From positions 62,001 through 126,000 of the forward strand of contig NZ_JAURYU010000045.1 in NCBI RefSeq assembly GCF_030653755.1: a DNA stretch of 64,000 nucleotides, read 5' to 3'. Under the pieces are notes generated by a model, which worked only from the letters and a program-made list of their open reading frames with translations, was not told where the DNA came from and did no database searches. Both the position numbers and the translations under genes were made by a program. How positions within the stretch are numbered: position 1 is the stretch's first letter; each line of letters begins with the position of its first letter. Shown piece by piece: positions 11,643 through 21,353 of the stretch. The DNA is from Methylotenera sp. (GTDB lineage Bacteria > Pseudomonadota > Gammaproteobacteria > Burkholderiales > Methylophilaceae).

Positions 11643-12899
11643 ATGAACATACAACAATACATGCAAAATATTGGCATAGAAGCACGCAAAGCCTCTCGCT
11701 TAATGGCAAGTGCCGAGACCAATCAAAAAAACACCGCACTCAAAGCCATTGCGGCAGCAATTCTACGTGAGAAGACAGCCTTACTTACAGCCAATCAATT
11801 GGACTTAGACGCAGCAAAAGCCAATGGCCTAGATGCTGCCATGCTAGATAGACTGGCCATTACTGAAAAATCCATCAACGGCATGGCTGAAGGCTTAATA
11901 CAAATTGCGAGTCTTGCTGACCCAATCGGTGAAATGAGTAATTTTAAATATCGTCCAAGCGGTATTCAAATTGGTCAAATGCGCGTTCCATTAGGGGTGA
12001 TCGGCATTATTTATGAGGCGCGTCCTAATGTGACTGTAGATGCTGCAGGCCTGTGCATCAAATCAGGCAATGCAGCTATTTTGCGTGGAGGCAGTGAGGC
12101 GATTCATTGCAATCAAGCCCTTGCAAAACTGGTACATGAAGGTCTTGCCGCAGCAGGTTTACCAACGAGCGCCGTACAAATTGTAGAAACTACAGATCGT
12201 GCAGCGGTAGGTGAATTAATCACCATGAAACAATACGTGGATGTCATTGTGCCACGTGGCGGAAAAGGCTTAATCGAGCGTATCTCCAATGATGCGCGTA
12301 TCCCAGTGATTAAACATTTAGATGGCAACTGCCATGTGTATGTTGATGATGATGCAGACTTTGATAAAGCGTTGCGTATTCTAGAAAATAGCAAAACCCA
12401 ACGACTTGGCACCTGCAACACCACAGAGTCATTGTTAATCGCACGTTCAGTTGCAAAAGAAATGTTGCCAAAACTAGCGGAAATGCTGACATCGCATGGG
12501 ATTGAAATTCGCGGCTGCGCAGAAACTTGTGCGCTCGTCAATGAAGCAAAACCAGCCACAGAGCAAGACTACTATACGGAATATCTTGCAGCCATTATCT
12601 CGTGTAAGGTCGTGAGTGGTCTGGATGAAGCCATTGCACATATTAATCAGCATTCCTCTCAGCATACTGAAGCTATCGTCACTGAGAACTACACTAAAGC
12701 ACGCAGGTTCTTACGTGAGGTGGATTCAAGTAGTGTAATGGTCAATGCATCTACGCGTTTTGCAGATGGTTTTGAGTACGGATTCGGTGCCGAAATTGGT
12801 ATTTCAACGGATAAGCTACACGCACGTGGCCCAGTTGGCTTGGAAGGCCTCACTTCACTTAAATACATTGTGTTAGGTGATGGACACGTCCGTGCCTAA
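11643..12899 (+). CDS. proA: Gamma-glutamyl phosphate reductase
   Basis: ProA reduces gamma-glutamyl phosphate to glutamate semialdehyde with NADPH in proline synthesis. The 418-residue aldehyde-dehydrogenase-fold enzyme shows the cofactor-domain segment [17 protein letters not shown] (about 120) and the catalytic cysteine in [11 protein letters not shown] (about 260). It ends with the C-terminal segment [14 protein letters not shown]. The overlapping track ORF at 11501-11770 in another frame is a shadow. The usual holA-nadD neighbourhood has proA inserted here, as in several betaproteobacteria. No proB is in the window. Confidence 0.96.
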   Translation: MNIQQYMQNIGIEARKASRLMASAETNQKNTALKAIAAAILREKTALLTANQLDLDAAKANGLDAAMLDRLAITEKSINGMAEGLIQIASLADPIGEMSNFKYRPSGIQIGQMRVPLGVIGIIYEARPNVTVDAAGLCIKSGNAAILRGGSEAIHCNQALAKLVHEGLAAAGLPTSAVQIVETTDRAAVGELITMKQYVDVIVPRGGKGLIERISNDARIPVIKHLDGNCHVYVDDDADFDKALRILENSKTQRLGTCNTTESLLIARSVAKEMLPKLAEMLTSHGIEIRGCAETCALVNEAKPATEQDYYTEYLAAIISCKVVSGLDEAIAHINQHSSQHTEAIVTENYTKARRFLREVDSSSVMVNASTRFADGFEYGFGAEIGISTDKLHARGPVGLEGLTSLKYIVLGDGHVRA

Positions 12900-12963
12900 T
12901 GCTAAAAACTCGTAGGATGACAGCCAAAAGTAGCCACCCTCCTCTTGCTTAAATGTAAACTAA

Positions 12964-13614
12964 ATGAAAACCATCGGCATTCTTGGCGGCACGTTTAACC
13001 CTATCCACTATGGGCACTTACGCATGGCACAAGAGCTTGCCGAGGGTTTAGCCATTGATGCCATACGCTTTATCCCTGCCGCCAACCCACCACATAAAAG
13101 CACACATAACATTAGCGCATCGCATCGTGCTGCGATGGTAGATTTAGCCATTGCCAACAATCCATTATTCCACCTAGATGAGCAAGAGCTAAAAAGAACT
13201 GGTCACTCATACACCATGGATACACTGCTTAACTTGCGTGAGGAGTTGGGGCATGAAACAAGTATTATATTATTCATGGGTAGCGACGCCTTTACACAGT
13301 TTGACACTTGGCATCGCTGGCAAGAAATCATGACACAATGCCACATCGCCCTAGTGCAACGTCCTCAAGCCAGCAAAATTGAGCCTAATCATCAATTATC
13401 ATCAACACTAGAAAACTTTCTGCACAGTCATTACACAGAAATAAGCGATGATTTACACGCAAGCCCAGCAGGCCATATCACAATGCAACAAATTACAGCC
13501 TTAGATATTTCATCCACAGCCATTCGTGATGGATTTCAGCATGGCAACTCTATACGCTACTTAATGCCAGATAGCGTCATAGATTACATTCAAACACATC
13601 AACTTTACAAATAA
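12964..13614 (+). CDS. nadD: Nicotinate-nucleotide adenylyltransferase
   Basis: NadD adenylates nicotinate mononucleotide to deamido-NAD. The 216-residue protein opens with the nucleotidyltransferase signature GILGGTFNPIHYGHLRMA, has the SHRAAMVDLAI helix, and ends with the second signature DISSTAIRDG. It lies 64 nt after proA. The genes commonly following nadD (rsfS, rlmH) are absent here; an M48 protease follows instead. Confidence 0.96.
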   Translation: MKTIGILGGTFNPIHYGHLRMAQELAEGLAIDAIRFIPAANPPHKSTHNISASHRAAMVDLAIANNPLFHLDEQELKRTGHSYTMDTLLNLREELGHETSIILFMGSDAFTQFDTWHRWQEIMTQCHIALVQRPQASKIEPNHQLSSTLENFLHSHYTEISDDLHASPAGHITMQQITALDISSTAIRDGFQHGNSIRYLMPDSVIDYIQTHQLYK

Positions 13615-13718
13615 CTAGCTACTCAAGCGATGATGATTAGCATAGAATAAACAATGCTTTATCATACAGCCGAATAGTGCATCCAAACAATGCGGCCGAC
13701 CCATGCGAGTTTAACACC

Positions 13719-15290
13719 ATGAAATACTATCTACAGAACATTGACCGAAAATTACCGTTTATTTTTCTATTAGCGCTGTCACTCATCGTGAGCGCCTGTG
13801 GGGTAAATCCTGTTACAAAAAAGCGTGAGTTTCAATTTGTCTCGGAAGCACAGGAAATCTCAATTGGCGCACAAAACTACTCACCTACTCGCCAATCTCA
13901 GGGCGGTGATTATGTGCTGGATCCAGAGCTGACAGCATATATACAAAGTGTTGGCAATAAATTAGCAGCAGTATCAGACCGCAAACTCCCTTATGAGTTT
14001 AATTTACTAAACGATTCAGTGCCCAACGCATGGGCGATGCCTGGTGGAAAAATCGCATTTAACCGCGGCCTGCTCTACGAGCTTAATAGCGAGGCAGAGT
14101 TAGCCGCCGTGATGGGGCATGAACTCGTACACGCAGCCGCTAGACATGGCGCGCAAGGTATGGAGCGTGGCGTATTGTTACAAGGCGCCATGATTGCTGT
14201 TGGCATTGGTGCACAAAACACAGACTATGCAAACCTCATTGTAGGCGGAGCACAAGCTGGCGCGCAGTTGGTGAATAGTAAATATGGTCGTGATGCCGAA
14301 AGCGAATCCGACTTATACGGCATGCAATATATGAAAAAAGCGGGTTACGACCCAGCCGCCGCCGTCACGTTGCAGGAAACATTTATACGATTAAGTGCCG
14401 ACAGAAAAAGTAACTTTATCGAAGGCTTGTTTGCAAGCCACCCGCCGTCACAAGCCCGTGTAGATGCAAATAAAGAAACGCTTAAACTGATTGGCGCTGG
14501 CGGTGAATGGGGTAAAGAAATTTATGCCAAGAAAACAGCTAAATTAAGAGCAACCCAAGGTGCGTACAAAGCCTATGATGATGCAGTCAAAGCGCTCAGC
14601 GAAAAGAACCTAGATAAAGCAAAATCTTTAATTAACCAAGCAATCAAAGGCGAGCCACGAGAGGCTCGCTTTCAAGAGCTGTTAGGTGACATTGCACTGA
14701 CAGAAAAAAAACCAGAAGAGGCATTAAAGTTATACGCAAAAGCCATCAATATGCAGCCTGATTACTTTAAGCCGCACATTCAAAGTGGCATTGCCTTATT
14801 TAATATGGGTAAAAAAACAGAAGCAGAACCATTCTTAAAACGTGCCAATGAGTTATTGCCAACAGCACCAGGACACGCACTATTAGGCCAAATTGCTGAA
14901 GGCCGCGGCCAAACAGATGTTGCATTACAGCACTACCAAGTAGCAGCCAGCTCTAACTCAGATATCGGTAAAGATGCGGTTGCCAGAGCTGTACGCATCG
15001 ATTTGCCACGCAACCCTGCCAAGTACATTAAATCAGGCATACAAAGTGATCATTCAGGCAATTTATTTGCAGTCGTTCAAAACGACACGCCAGTAGTATT
15101 AAGCAGAGTGCAAGTCCGTGTCATTCAATACAATGCAAATGGACGCGCGATTGGGCAAAGTCAGCCATTACTGATTCATGGTGTAGCGTCAGGCAAACGT
15201 AATCAGGTTGCTGTAGGTACGCGAATTACAGACCCAAAAGCAATTAATTTTTACAAAGTGGTGGTCGAAAATGCGAGTATCTCAGAATAA
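13719..15290 (+). CDS. M48 metalloprotease lipoprotein with C-terminal TPRs (BepA-like)
   Basis: A periplasmic, probably membrane-anchored zinc protease of the M48 family. A signal peptide ends in the lipobox IVSACG (Cys about residue 28). The metalloprotease domain has the HELVHAAARH zinc motif (HExxH) near residue 130 and the third ligand region ESESDLYGMQYM further on. From about residue 290 there are TPR repeats (KALSEKNLDKAKSLI, PEEALKLYAKAI). This is the BepA/YfgC layout involved in outer-membrane protein quality control. The track starts at a GTG (13677); I prefer ATG 13719 because it gives a normal lipoprotein signal (523 aa). It follows nadD after about 100 bp and converges with bioD. 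Confidence 0.9.
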   Translation: MKYYLQNIDRKLPFIFLLALSLIVSACGVNPVTKKREFQFVSEAQEISIGAQNYSPTRQSQGGDYVLDPELTAYIQSVGNKLAAVSDRKLPYEFNLLNDSVPNAWAMPGGKIAFNRGLLYELNSEAELAAVMGHELVHAAARHGAQGMERGVLLQGAMIAVGIGAQNTDYANLIVGGAQAGAQLVNSKYGRDAESESDLYGMQYMKKAGYDPAAAVTLQETFIRLSADRKSNFIEGLFASHPPSQARVDANKETLKLIGAGGEWGKEIYAKKTAKLRATQGAYKAYDDAVKALSEKNLDKAKSLINQAIKGEPREARFQELLGDIALTEKKPEEALKLYAKAINMQPDYFKPHIQSGIALFNMGKKTEAEPFLKRANELLPTAPGHALLGQIAEGRGQTDVALQHYQVAASSNSDIGKDAVARAVRIDLPRNPAKYIKSGIQSDHSGNLFAVVQNDTPVVLSRVQVRVIQYNANGRAIGQSQPLLIHGVASGKRNQVAVGTRITDPKAINFYKVVVENASISE

Positions 15291-15319
15291 AATTTGGAAC
15301 GAAGCGTATTGCTTTGCTA

Positions 15320-15973
15320 TCAAAAATCGGTGCTAAAACTCACTTCATTTTGCCAGCCAACCACACTAATACATGGCGCAGCGATACGTTGCTGTAAGCT
15401 TGCTAAGTTCTCATCAAAAACAGGCATATCCGCATCTACTTGATTAGCTACCCAGCCAACGAGTGTTAATCCTCGCGCTTGGATAGCCTCTACCGTAAGC
15501 AAGGCATGATTAATACAGCCTAAACGCATGCCTACTACCAAAATGAGGGGAATATTCAGTGTAACAGCCAAATCAGCTAAGGTTTCATGCTTATTCAATG
15601 GCACAAGAAAACCGCCAGCACCTTCTACGATTACCACATCCGCTAACTCAGTTAAATGATGATATGCCTGCTTAATTTTCTCACAGTCAACAATCTCTCC
15701 CACTTGCTCTGCGGCAATATGAGGCGCAATGGCAGGCGCAAAACGATAAAGATTAATGAGGTCTAACGGCGCAGCAACATTACTCGCTGTAGATAATGCA
15801 AGCACGTCATCATTGAGCAAATCGCCATCAGGGGTCTGCACGCAACCTGAAGCGATCGGCTTCATGCCTATTGTTTGATGCCCTTTATTAGCAAAGTGCC
15901 GTACCAAAGCACTGGCAACATAGGTTTTGCCTACGTTGGTATCGGTGCCAATAATAAAATAAGACTGTTTCAT
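15320..15973 (-). CDS. bioD: Dethiobiotin synthetase
   Basis: BioD closes the ureido ring of dethiobiotin from 7,8-diaminopelargonate, CO2 and ATP. The 217-residue protein has the P-loop GTDTNVGKTYVASAL at the N-terminus and VIVEGAGGFLVPL for the second nucleotide-binding segment. It is the last gene of the leftward bioB-F-H-C-D operon, 34 nt after bioC. bioA, needed for the preceding step, is not in the window. Confidence 0.97.
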   Translation of the reverse strand: MKQSYFIIGTDTNVGKTYVASALVRHFANKGHQTIGMKPIASGCVQTPDGDLLNDDVLALSTASNVAAPLDLINLYRFAPAIAPHIAAEQVGEIVDCEKIKQAYHHLTELADVVIVEGAGGFLVPLNKHETLADLAVTLNIPLILVVGMRLGCINHALLTVEAIQARGLTLVGWVANQVDADMPVFDENLASLQQRIAAPCISVVGWQNEVSFSTDF

Positions 15974-16007
15974 ACGGGTTAGTTAGGTTGCGACAGAAAT
16001 AGCACGA

Positions 16008-16910
16008 TTACTTCTTACGTGTAAAATTGATTGGTACAGCACCATCAGGTAACACTTCTTTATCTTTAGCACGCCATGCATGCCCATAGACCACTTCAAA
16101 TGTTGCAGGCAATTTTCCATCTTGTCTAAATCGCTCGTATTCAGCCTCTAGTTTCGTAAAGAAACCACGACCTAACAAACCTCTGGCACGGCCATCTGTT
16201 GCGTTGTGTGCGCCGATACTTTTGAGATCACGCATGACACTTTTCACATCATCATACGTTAGCGTAAACCGCTCTACATCTAATACTGGTGCGCTAAATC
16301 CAGCCCGCACTAAAGCATCGCCAATATCATGCATATCAATAAATCGACTTACACTCGTGTACTCACTATCACTCGCCGCACTGGTCGCTACTCGTAATTC
16401 ACGCAAAGTATCTGGCCCAAAAGTGCTAAACATCAGCAAACCCTCTGGCTGCAATACACGATGAAACTGTTGTAAAGCCGCGTCCAAATCATTACACCAC
16501 TGTATTGCCAGATTGGACCACACCAAGCTGACACTTGAATTGCTAATGGGTAAAGCCTCAATATCCGCACAAACTAAATTTTGCTTGGTTAGCCCGACAA
16601 AAGACTTGAGTAAATGTAACGCACCGATACTTGAGTACGTCTTACGGGTCTGTTGCAACATAGGATATGCAAAATCCAGTGACACCACTTGTGATGCTGG
16701 GTATTTTCTTTGTAGCGCGTGACTACCAAGCCCCGTGCCACAACCCGCGTCTAAAACCACCTGTGGATTTAATTTTACTAAATCTAGGCGGCCTAGCATT
16801 TCCTCACGCACCTGCTTTTGCAAAATAGCAGCTGCATCGTAAGTTTCAGCAGCACGACCAAAAGAGGCACGCGCACGCACTTTGTCTATGCGATAAATAT
16901 CGTCTGTCAT
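16008..16910 (-). CDS. bioC: Malonyl-ACP O-methyltransferase BioC
   Basis: BioC methylates malonyl-ACP so that fatty-acid synthase can build the pimeloyl chain. The 300-residue protein begins with the typical KVRARASFGRAAETYDAAA, has the SAM-binding motif VVLDAGCGTGLGSHAL near residue 55, and the post-motif LVWSNLAIQWCND. It lies 4 nt after bioH. Having both bioC and bioH in the same operon gives the complete E. coli-type route to pimeloyl-ACP. Confidence 0.95.
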   Translation of the reverse strand: MTDDIYRIDKVRARASFGRAAETYDAAAILQKQVREEMLGRLDLVKLNPQVVLDAGCGTGLGSHALQRKYPASQVVSLDFAYPMLQQTRKTYSSIGALHLLKSFVGLTKQNLVCADIEALPISNSSVSLVWSNLAIQWCNDLDAALQQFHRVLQPEGLLMFSTFGPDTLRELRVATSAASDSEYTSVSRFIDMHDIGDALVRAGFSAPVLDVERFTLTYDDVKSVMRDLKSIGAHNATDGRARGLLGRGFFTKLEAEYERFRQDGKLPATFEVVYGHAWRAKDKEVLPDGAVPINFTRKK

Positions 16911-16914
16911 GTTG

Positions 16915-17727
16915 TTACTGCGCTTGGGGTTCTAAAAATTGGACAATCGCATCAATAAACTGCTCTTGATGTGATAAGAATGGCGCATGGGATGCACCCG
17001 CCATCACACGTAAGAAACCTACAGGCAGCGTTTTCATCATCCAATGGGCTGCTTGCACTGGTGCCAAAGTATCACGGTCTCCGTGTACTAGTAATGTAGG
17101 TTTTCTTAAATGTTCGATTTCTGCACGTAAATCTGTTTCTAATAATATATTCAATGCGCGATATAAAGTTTGCGATGTTGGCGTTGGGCGCTCAGCAAAT
17201 TTATTACGTAATAATTTAACGGTACTTCTTGCGTCATTCGAGCCCATACACTGCAAGGTCAAAAACTGTGTCATGGTTTTGTGATAATCTTCATTGACAC
17301 TATCTGCAAAGTTACCAAATACCTCTGGCTCAATGCCGATATCCCATGTGGATTTATACTCCACGCTATCTTGGTCAAAACTCTTATTCACAAAACAAGG
17401 TGTAGCACCTACTAGTACTAATCTACGCACTAGGTCTGGATAATCCAGTGCAATACGCATCGCGACCTGCGCGCCTAAAGACCAGCCGACAACATCCGCA
17501 TGTGCGGGTAGCACTTCAGCCACCTTTTCTGCGGTAGCGTGTAGGTGAAATGGCTCTATCGGGCGGCTTAAGCCCATGCCTGGCAAATCTATAATATGCA
17601 GTGTGAATAATTTGCTCAGTTTTTTAACCAAAGGCTGCCATACAGCACCATTCATGCCCCATCCATGCAGCAATACAAGGTTCGGCCCCGTGCCTACTAT
17701 TTCAACGTGGAGATGATTGGCAATCAT
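16915..17727 (-). CDS. bioH: Pimeloyl-ACP methyl ester carboxylesterase BioH
   Basis: BioH removes the methyl ester that BioC added, ending pimeloyl elongation. The 270-residue alpha/beta-hydrolase has the oxyanion segment LLHGWGMNGAVW, the nucleophile elbow VVGWSLGAQVA, the acid in HGDRDTLAP and the catalytic His in GASHAPFLSH. Its ATG overlaps the bioF stop by 4 nt (ATGA), showing translational coupling. Operon position between bioF and bioC supports the specific function over a generic esterase. Confidence 0.95.
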   Translation of the reverse strand: MIANHLHVEIVGTGPNLVLLHGWGMNGAVWQPLVKKLSKLFTLHIIDLPGMGLSRPIEPFHLHATAEKVAEVLPAHADVVGWSLGAQVAMRIALDYPDLVRRLVLVGATPCFVNKSFDQDSVEYKSTWDIGIEPEVFGNFADSVNEDYHKTMTQFLTLQCMGSNDARSTVKLLRNKFAERPTPTSQTLYRALNILLETDLRAEIEHLRKPTLLVHGDRDTLAPVQAAHWMMKTLPVGFLRVMAGASHAPFLSHQEQFIDAIVQFLEPQAQ

Positions 17728-18887
17728 GCACCAAGCTCACTTTCTGCCCGATGAATCGCGTCAACGAGCTTTTGCATATCATCCAATGTATGTGATGCTG
17801 ATAGTGATATGCGCAACCTTGCAGTGCCAACAGGCACCGTAGGCGGACGAATTGCTGGTACTAAAATACCACAGGTTTGTAAATACTCACTTAGTGCTAA
17901 TGCCTCTTTATTGCCACCTACCACCAACGGCTGAATTGAGGTATCTGAATCCATTAACTGCCATTGATTGAGCTTAAGGTTATTTTTCAAATAAGCGATT
18001 GAGCGGTTGAGATTTGCACGTAAATCATCACCTTGCTCAATCAACTTAACAGATGCCGAAAGCGTGGCTGACAAAGCTGGCGGTGCAGGTGTTGAATACA
18101 CATAACTTTTAGCTTTTTGAATCAGATAGTCAATCACCACTTGCTCACCCGCCACAAAAGCACCTGCAACACCAGCGGCTTTACCTAAAGTAGCCATCAT
18201 GATAATACGTGGTGATTTAATATTGAAGTGACTCAACGAGCCTTTGCCATGTTCGCCTAACACACCAAAACCATGCGCGTCATCTAAGTACAGGTAAGCG
18301 TCATATTTTTCGCAAAGTGCTAGATATTCAGGGATGGGTGCAATGTCTCCATCCATGCTAAACACTGCATCAGCAGCAATCAATTTATGTTTGGCGGTAC
18401 TGGCCTGTAACAACTTTTCTAGCGCAGCCACATCATTGTGCGGGTAGCGTTGAAACTCTGCATGTGAGAAATAAGCACCGTCATTTAAACATGCATGATT
18501 TAACTTATCCGCGAATATTGCATCGCCTCGGCCTGTCAGTGCGCCAAGCACGCCAATATTTGCCATATATCCAGTAGAAAACAGAAGCGCAGCAGGTAAG
18601 TCAACAAATGTTGCAAGTTGCTTTTCTAAGGCATCATGATAGCGATGATGTCCAGTAATCAGGTTAGAAGCACCACTACCCACGCCAGAATCCCCAGCGG
18701 CTTTTTGCATGGCTACAATTAAATCAGGATGGTTCGCTAAGCCTAAGTAATCATTACTGCAAAAAGAAAGATACGGATGCTGATTCGCAACAATATGCTC
18801 AGCCTGGGGTGAGTCTAATAAACGACGCTGGCGCAACAAACCATCGGTTTTGCGCTGATCAAGTTCACGTTGTAAAGAAGCTAACAT
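17724..18887 (-). CDS. bioF: 8-amino-7-oxononanoate synthase
   Basis: BioF is a PLP enzyme that condenses pimeloyl-ACP (or CoA) with alanine. The 387-residue protein shows LSFCSNDYLGLANHP near residue 45, GSGASNLITGHH, the PLP-aspartate segment LYLDDAHGFGVLGEHG, and the Schiff-base lysine in MATLGKAAGVAGAFV. It lies 8 nt after bioB and overlaps bioH by 4 nt. Confidence 0.96.
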   Translation of the reverse strand: MLASLQRELDQRKTDGLLRQRRLLDSPQAEHIVANQHPYLSFCSNDYLGLANHPDLIVAMQKAAGDSGVGSGASNLITGHHRYHDALEKQLATFVDLPAALLFSTGYMANIGVLGALTGRGDAIFADKLNHACLNDGAYFSHAEFQRYPHNDVAALEKLLQASTAKHKLIAADAVFSMDGDIAPIPEYLALCEKYDAYLYLDDAHGFGVLGEHGKGSLSHFNIKSPRIIMMATLGKAAGVAGAFVAGEQVVIDYLIQKAKSYVYSTPAPPALSATLSASVKLIEQGDDLRANLNRSIAYLKNNLKLNQWQLMDSDTSIQPLVVGGNKEALALSEYLQTCGILVPAIRPPTVPVGTARLRISLSASHTLDDMQKLVDAIHRAESELGA

Positions 18888-18895
18888 TGCGATGA

Positions 18896-19951
18896 TTAAA
18901 TCTTGTTAATGCCAAGTTTGGCAAATAATTGCTTGTCAGTTTCCGCTTCTGGGTTACCTGTCGTTAACAATTTTTCACCGTAGAAAATACTGTTTGCACC
19001 TGCCAAAAAGCACAAAGCCTGTATGCCTTCATGCATCGTCTGGCGCCCAGCAGACAAGCGTACAAAACTATTTGGCATGGTAATACGAGCGGCAGCGATG
19101 GTACGCACAAACTCTAATGGGTCTAACTCTTCAGTTCCGTGTAAAGGTGTACCTTCCACTTGGGTCAATAAGTTAATTGGCACGCTTTCTGGTGGGCGCT
19201 CCATATTAGCCAACTGTGCCAACAAACCAGCACGTTGATTACGTGACTCGCCCATCCCGATAATGCCGCCACTGCACACGTTGATATCAACGCTACGTAC
19301 ACGGTCTAATGTTTCCAATCGGTCTTGGTAAGTACGCGTAGTAATCACTTCACCGTAGAACTCTGGTGCTGTATCCAAGTTATGATTGTAATAATCTAAA
19401 CCCGCGTCTTTTAACTGCTCAGCTTGTCCTTCTTTTAACATACCCAAAGTTGCGCAAGTTTCTAGGCCCATCGCTTTCACTTCTGCAATCATTTTAAGCA
19501 CAGGGTCTAAATCGCGCTGTTTTGGGCCGCGCCAAGCAGCACCCATACAAAAACGGCTCGCGCCATTGTCTTTTGCCTCTTGTGCGGCAGCAATCACATC
19601 ATCCAAAGCCATGAGTGGCTCACTTTCAACATCCGTATGATAACGAGCCGCTTGTGGACAATACCCACAGTCTTCAGAGCAACCGCCAGTTTTAATAGAT
19701 AGCAGGGTACTCACTTGCACTGCATTCGGGTCGAAATTGGCACGATGTACATTTTGCGCTCGGTGCATCAAATCACTGAAAGGCATTTCAAACAAGTCAA
19801 CAATCTCCGCCACACTCCAGCGATTCACGGTATTTTCTTCATGTGCATGTGTGCTACATGATTTATTTAAACCTGCCTTTAGGCTATCAGTATTGATAAC
19901 CGCTTCATTAGTAGGTGTTGTTGCTTCTGAGTGAGTTGATGATTCAAGCAT
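18896..19951 (-). CDS. bioB: Biotin synthase
   Basis: BioB is the radical-SAM enzyme that inserts sulfur into dethiobiotin. The 4Fe-4S cluster motif is present in [15 protein letters not shown] (CxxxCxxC), followed by the family segments [14 protein letters not shown] and [14 protein letters not shown]. The 2Fe-2S site arginine region is in [11 protein letters not shown]. At 351 residues it carries about 38 extra N-terminal residues, acidic and Thr/Ser-rich, before the usual [14 protein letters not shown] start. A later start is not obvious because no ATG lies near the homologous position. It is the first gene of the operon, transcribed from a promoter shared with comF. Confidence 0.96.
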   Translation of the reverse strand: MLESSTHSEATTPTNEAVINTDSLKAGLNKSCSTHAHEENTVNRWSVAEIVDLFEMPFSDLMHRAQNVHRANFDPNAVQVSTLLSIKTGGCSEDCGYCPQAARYHTDVESEPLMALDDVIAAAQEAKDNGASRFCMGAAWRGPKQRDLDPVLKMIAEVKAMGLETCATLGMLKEGQAEQLKDAGLDYYNHNLDTAPEFYGEVITTRTYQDRLETLDRVRSVDINVCSGGIIGMGESRNQRAGLLAQLANMERPPESVPINLLTQVEGTPLHGTEELDPLEFVRTIAAARITMPNSFVRLSAGRQTMHEGIQALCFLAGANSIFYGEKLLTTGNPEAETDKQLFAKLGINKI

Positions 19952-20007
19952 TGTATTTCCTTGTATATTTACTAAGGTATATTCACAAAAGTGGTGATTA
20001 AGTGAAA

Positions 20008-20058
20008 TTGAGATAGAATTTAAGCGTGATTATACATTGTCAATAAAACTGGCTGCAA
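20008..20058. promoter_or_regulatory. Overlapping divergent promoters for comF and bioB
   Basis: Rightward: TTGAGA (20008-20013), a 17-bp spacer, and TATACA (20031-20036), starting about 20 nt before the comF TTG. Leftward: TTGCAG (20058-20053), an 18-bp spacer, and a perfect TATAAT (20034-20029), leading to bioB. The two -10 elements overlap on opposite strands within ATTATACA, the geometry described for bacterial bidirectional promoters. Assignment is by eye. Confidence 0.6.
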
Positions 20059-20061
20059 ACT

Positions 20062-20769
20062 TTGAACAATAGATTAAAATTTAATCAAATACTGCCAAAC
20101 TTGCAGCAAACATGCGTACTTTGTGCAAGCCACAAGGGTGGAAATCTCGGCCTATGTCAGCCATGCCTAAAAGACCTTCCTTGGCACAACGCGACACAAT
20201 GTCCTCAATGTGCGCTTATTACAAACGGTACAATATGTGGCAGTTGCTTAAGCACATCACCCAGCTTTGATGCAACAGCAGCACTACTCACCTACGATTA
20301 CCCCATAGACGGCTTATTACAACATTACAAATACAACGCAAGTTTAAATTTAGCCCACACTTTTGCATCGTTATTTGTAGAGAAAAAACACACGCAACTG
20401 ACCATGCAAAATTCAATCAACCTCATCATCCCAATGCCCATGCATCAGAATCGCTTAAAAGAACGAGGCTTTAATCAAGCACTTGAAATAGCAAAGCTAT
20501 TGAGCAAGGCTTTAACCATACCACTAGACTACACTGCCTGCCAGCGCACTAAACATACACCCCCACAAGCGAGCCTTAATCTGAAAGAACGTATCAAAAA
20601 CATCAAAGGTGCGTTTAGTTGCCAACAGAATCTGCAACATTTAAACATTGCGATTATTGATGATGTAATGACAACTGGCGCCAGTTTGAATGAACTCGCT
20701 AAAACATTAAAACAAGCAGGCGCTGCCCATGTAGAATGCTGGGTGATGGCAAGAACGTTACCGAAATAA
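20062..20769 (+). CDS. comF: ComF family phosphoribosyltransferase-like protein
   Basis: ComF/GntX proteins combine an N-terminal zinc-finger region with a phosphoribosyltransferase fold. They are linked to DNA uptake and processing, although the biochemical role is not settled. In 235 residues I see cysteine pairs CVLC, CQPC, CPQC and CGSC (residues about 18-75) and the PRPP-binding loop AIIDDVMTTGASL near residue 195. RGFNQALEIAK and the KHTPPQASLN segment are also typical of ComF. The start is TTG at 20062; there is no in-frame ATG upstream. It is divergent from the biotin operon, a neighbourhood also known in other proteobacteria. Confidence 0.9.
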   Translation: MNNRLKFNQILPNLQQTCVLCASHKGGNLGLCQPCLKDLPWHNATQCPQCALITNGTICGSCLSTSPSFDATAALLTYDYPIDGLLQHYKYNASLNLAHTFASLFVEKKHTQLTMQNSINLIIPMPMHQNRLKERGFNQALEIAKLLSKALTIPLDYTACQRTKHTPPQASLNLKERIKNIKGAFSCQQNLQHLNIAIIDDVMTTGASLNELAKTLKQAGAAHVECWVMARTLPK

Positions 20770-20842
20770 AGGCCCTATCGCATGCTAAACAGCAATAATT
20801 AGCGTGACACAAATCTAACTTAACGAAAAACTGATTTTACTT

Positions 20843-21307
20843 ATGTTCCATATTGTTTTATTTGAGCCTGAAATCCCACCAAACACAGGCAACATCATAC
20901 GGCTATGTGCCAACACCGGCGCGCAATTACACTTAGTGAAACCACTAGGGTTCAGCTTAGAAGACAAACAACTAAAACGCGCAGGCTTGGACTATCACGA
21001 ATATGCCAACTTAAAGGTGCATGAAAACTGGGAGGCCTGCAAAGCAGCACTTGCAGGCAAGCGACTATTTGCAATTACCACCAAAGGCAGCACTACACAT
21101 AGTGATATTGCATTTAAAGCTGACGATGTATTTGTATTTGGGCCTGAAACACGTGGCCTATCAGAGGATGTACGCAATGAATTCGCGGCTGAACAACGCG
21201 TACGTTTACCAATGCTACCCAATAGCCGTAGCTTGAATTTATCAAACTCTGCTGCGGTATTGCTTTATGAAGCTTGGCGACAAATTGGGTTTGAAGGCGG
21301 TAGCTAA
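20843..21307 (+). CDS. trmL: tRNA (cytidine(34)-2'-O)-methyltransferase TrmL
   Basis: TrmL is a small SPOUT methyltransferase modifying the wobble nucleotide of tRNA-Leu species. The 154-residue protein has the family opening [20 protein letters not shown] and the knot motifs FGPETRGLS and [19 protein letters not shown]. Length matches the family. It lies 73 bp after comF and may have its own promoter. It converges with gpsA. Confidence 0.96.
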   Translation: MFHIVLFEPEIPPNTGNIIRLCANTGAQLHLVKPLGFSLEDKQLKRAGLDYHEYANLKVHENWEACKAALAGKRLFAITTKGSTTHSDIAFKADDVFVFGPETRGLSEDVRNEFAAEQRVRLPMLPNSRSLNLSNSAAVLLYEAWRQIGFEGGS

Positions 21308-21353
21308 GTCCGACTATTCAACCAGGCTATTGCTAAAAACATCATCAACGATG

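Noticed and set aside
11501-11770. 89-aa plus-strand ORF at the holA/proA junction
   Set aside because: It overlaps the holA 3' end and the proA 5' end in another frame and has no ribosome binding site.
12113-12559. 148-aa minus-strand ORF
   Set aside because: It is a shadow of proA, whose catalytic motifs lie on the plus strand in this stretch.
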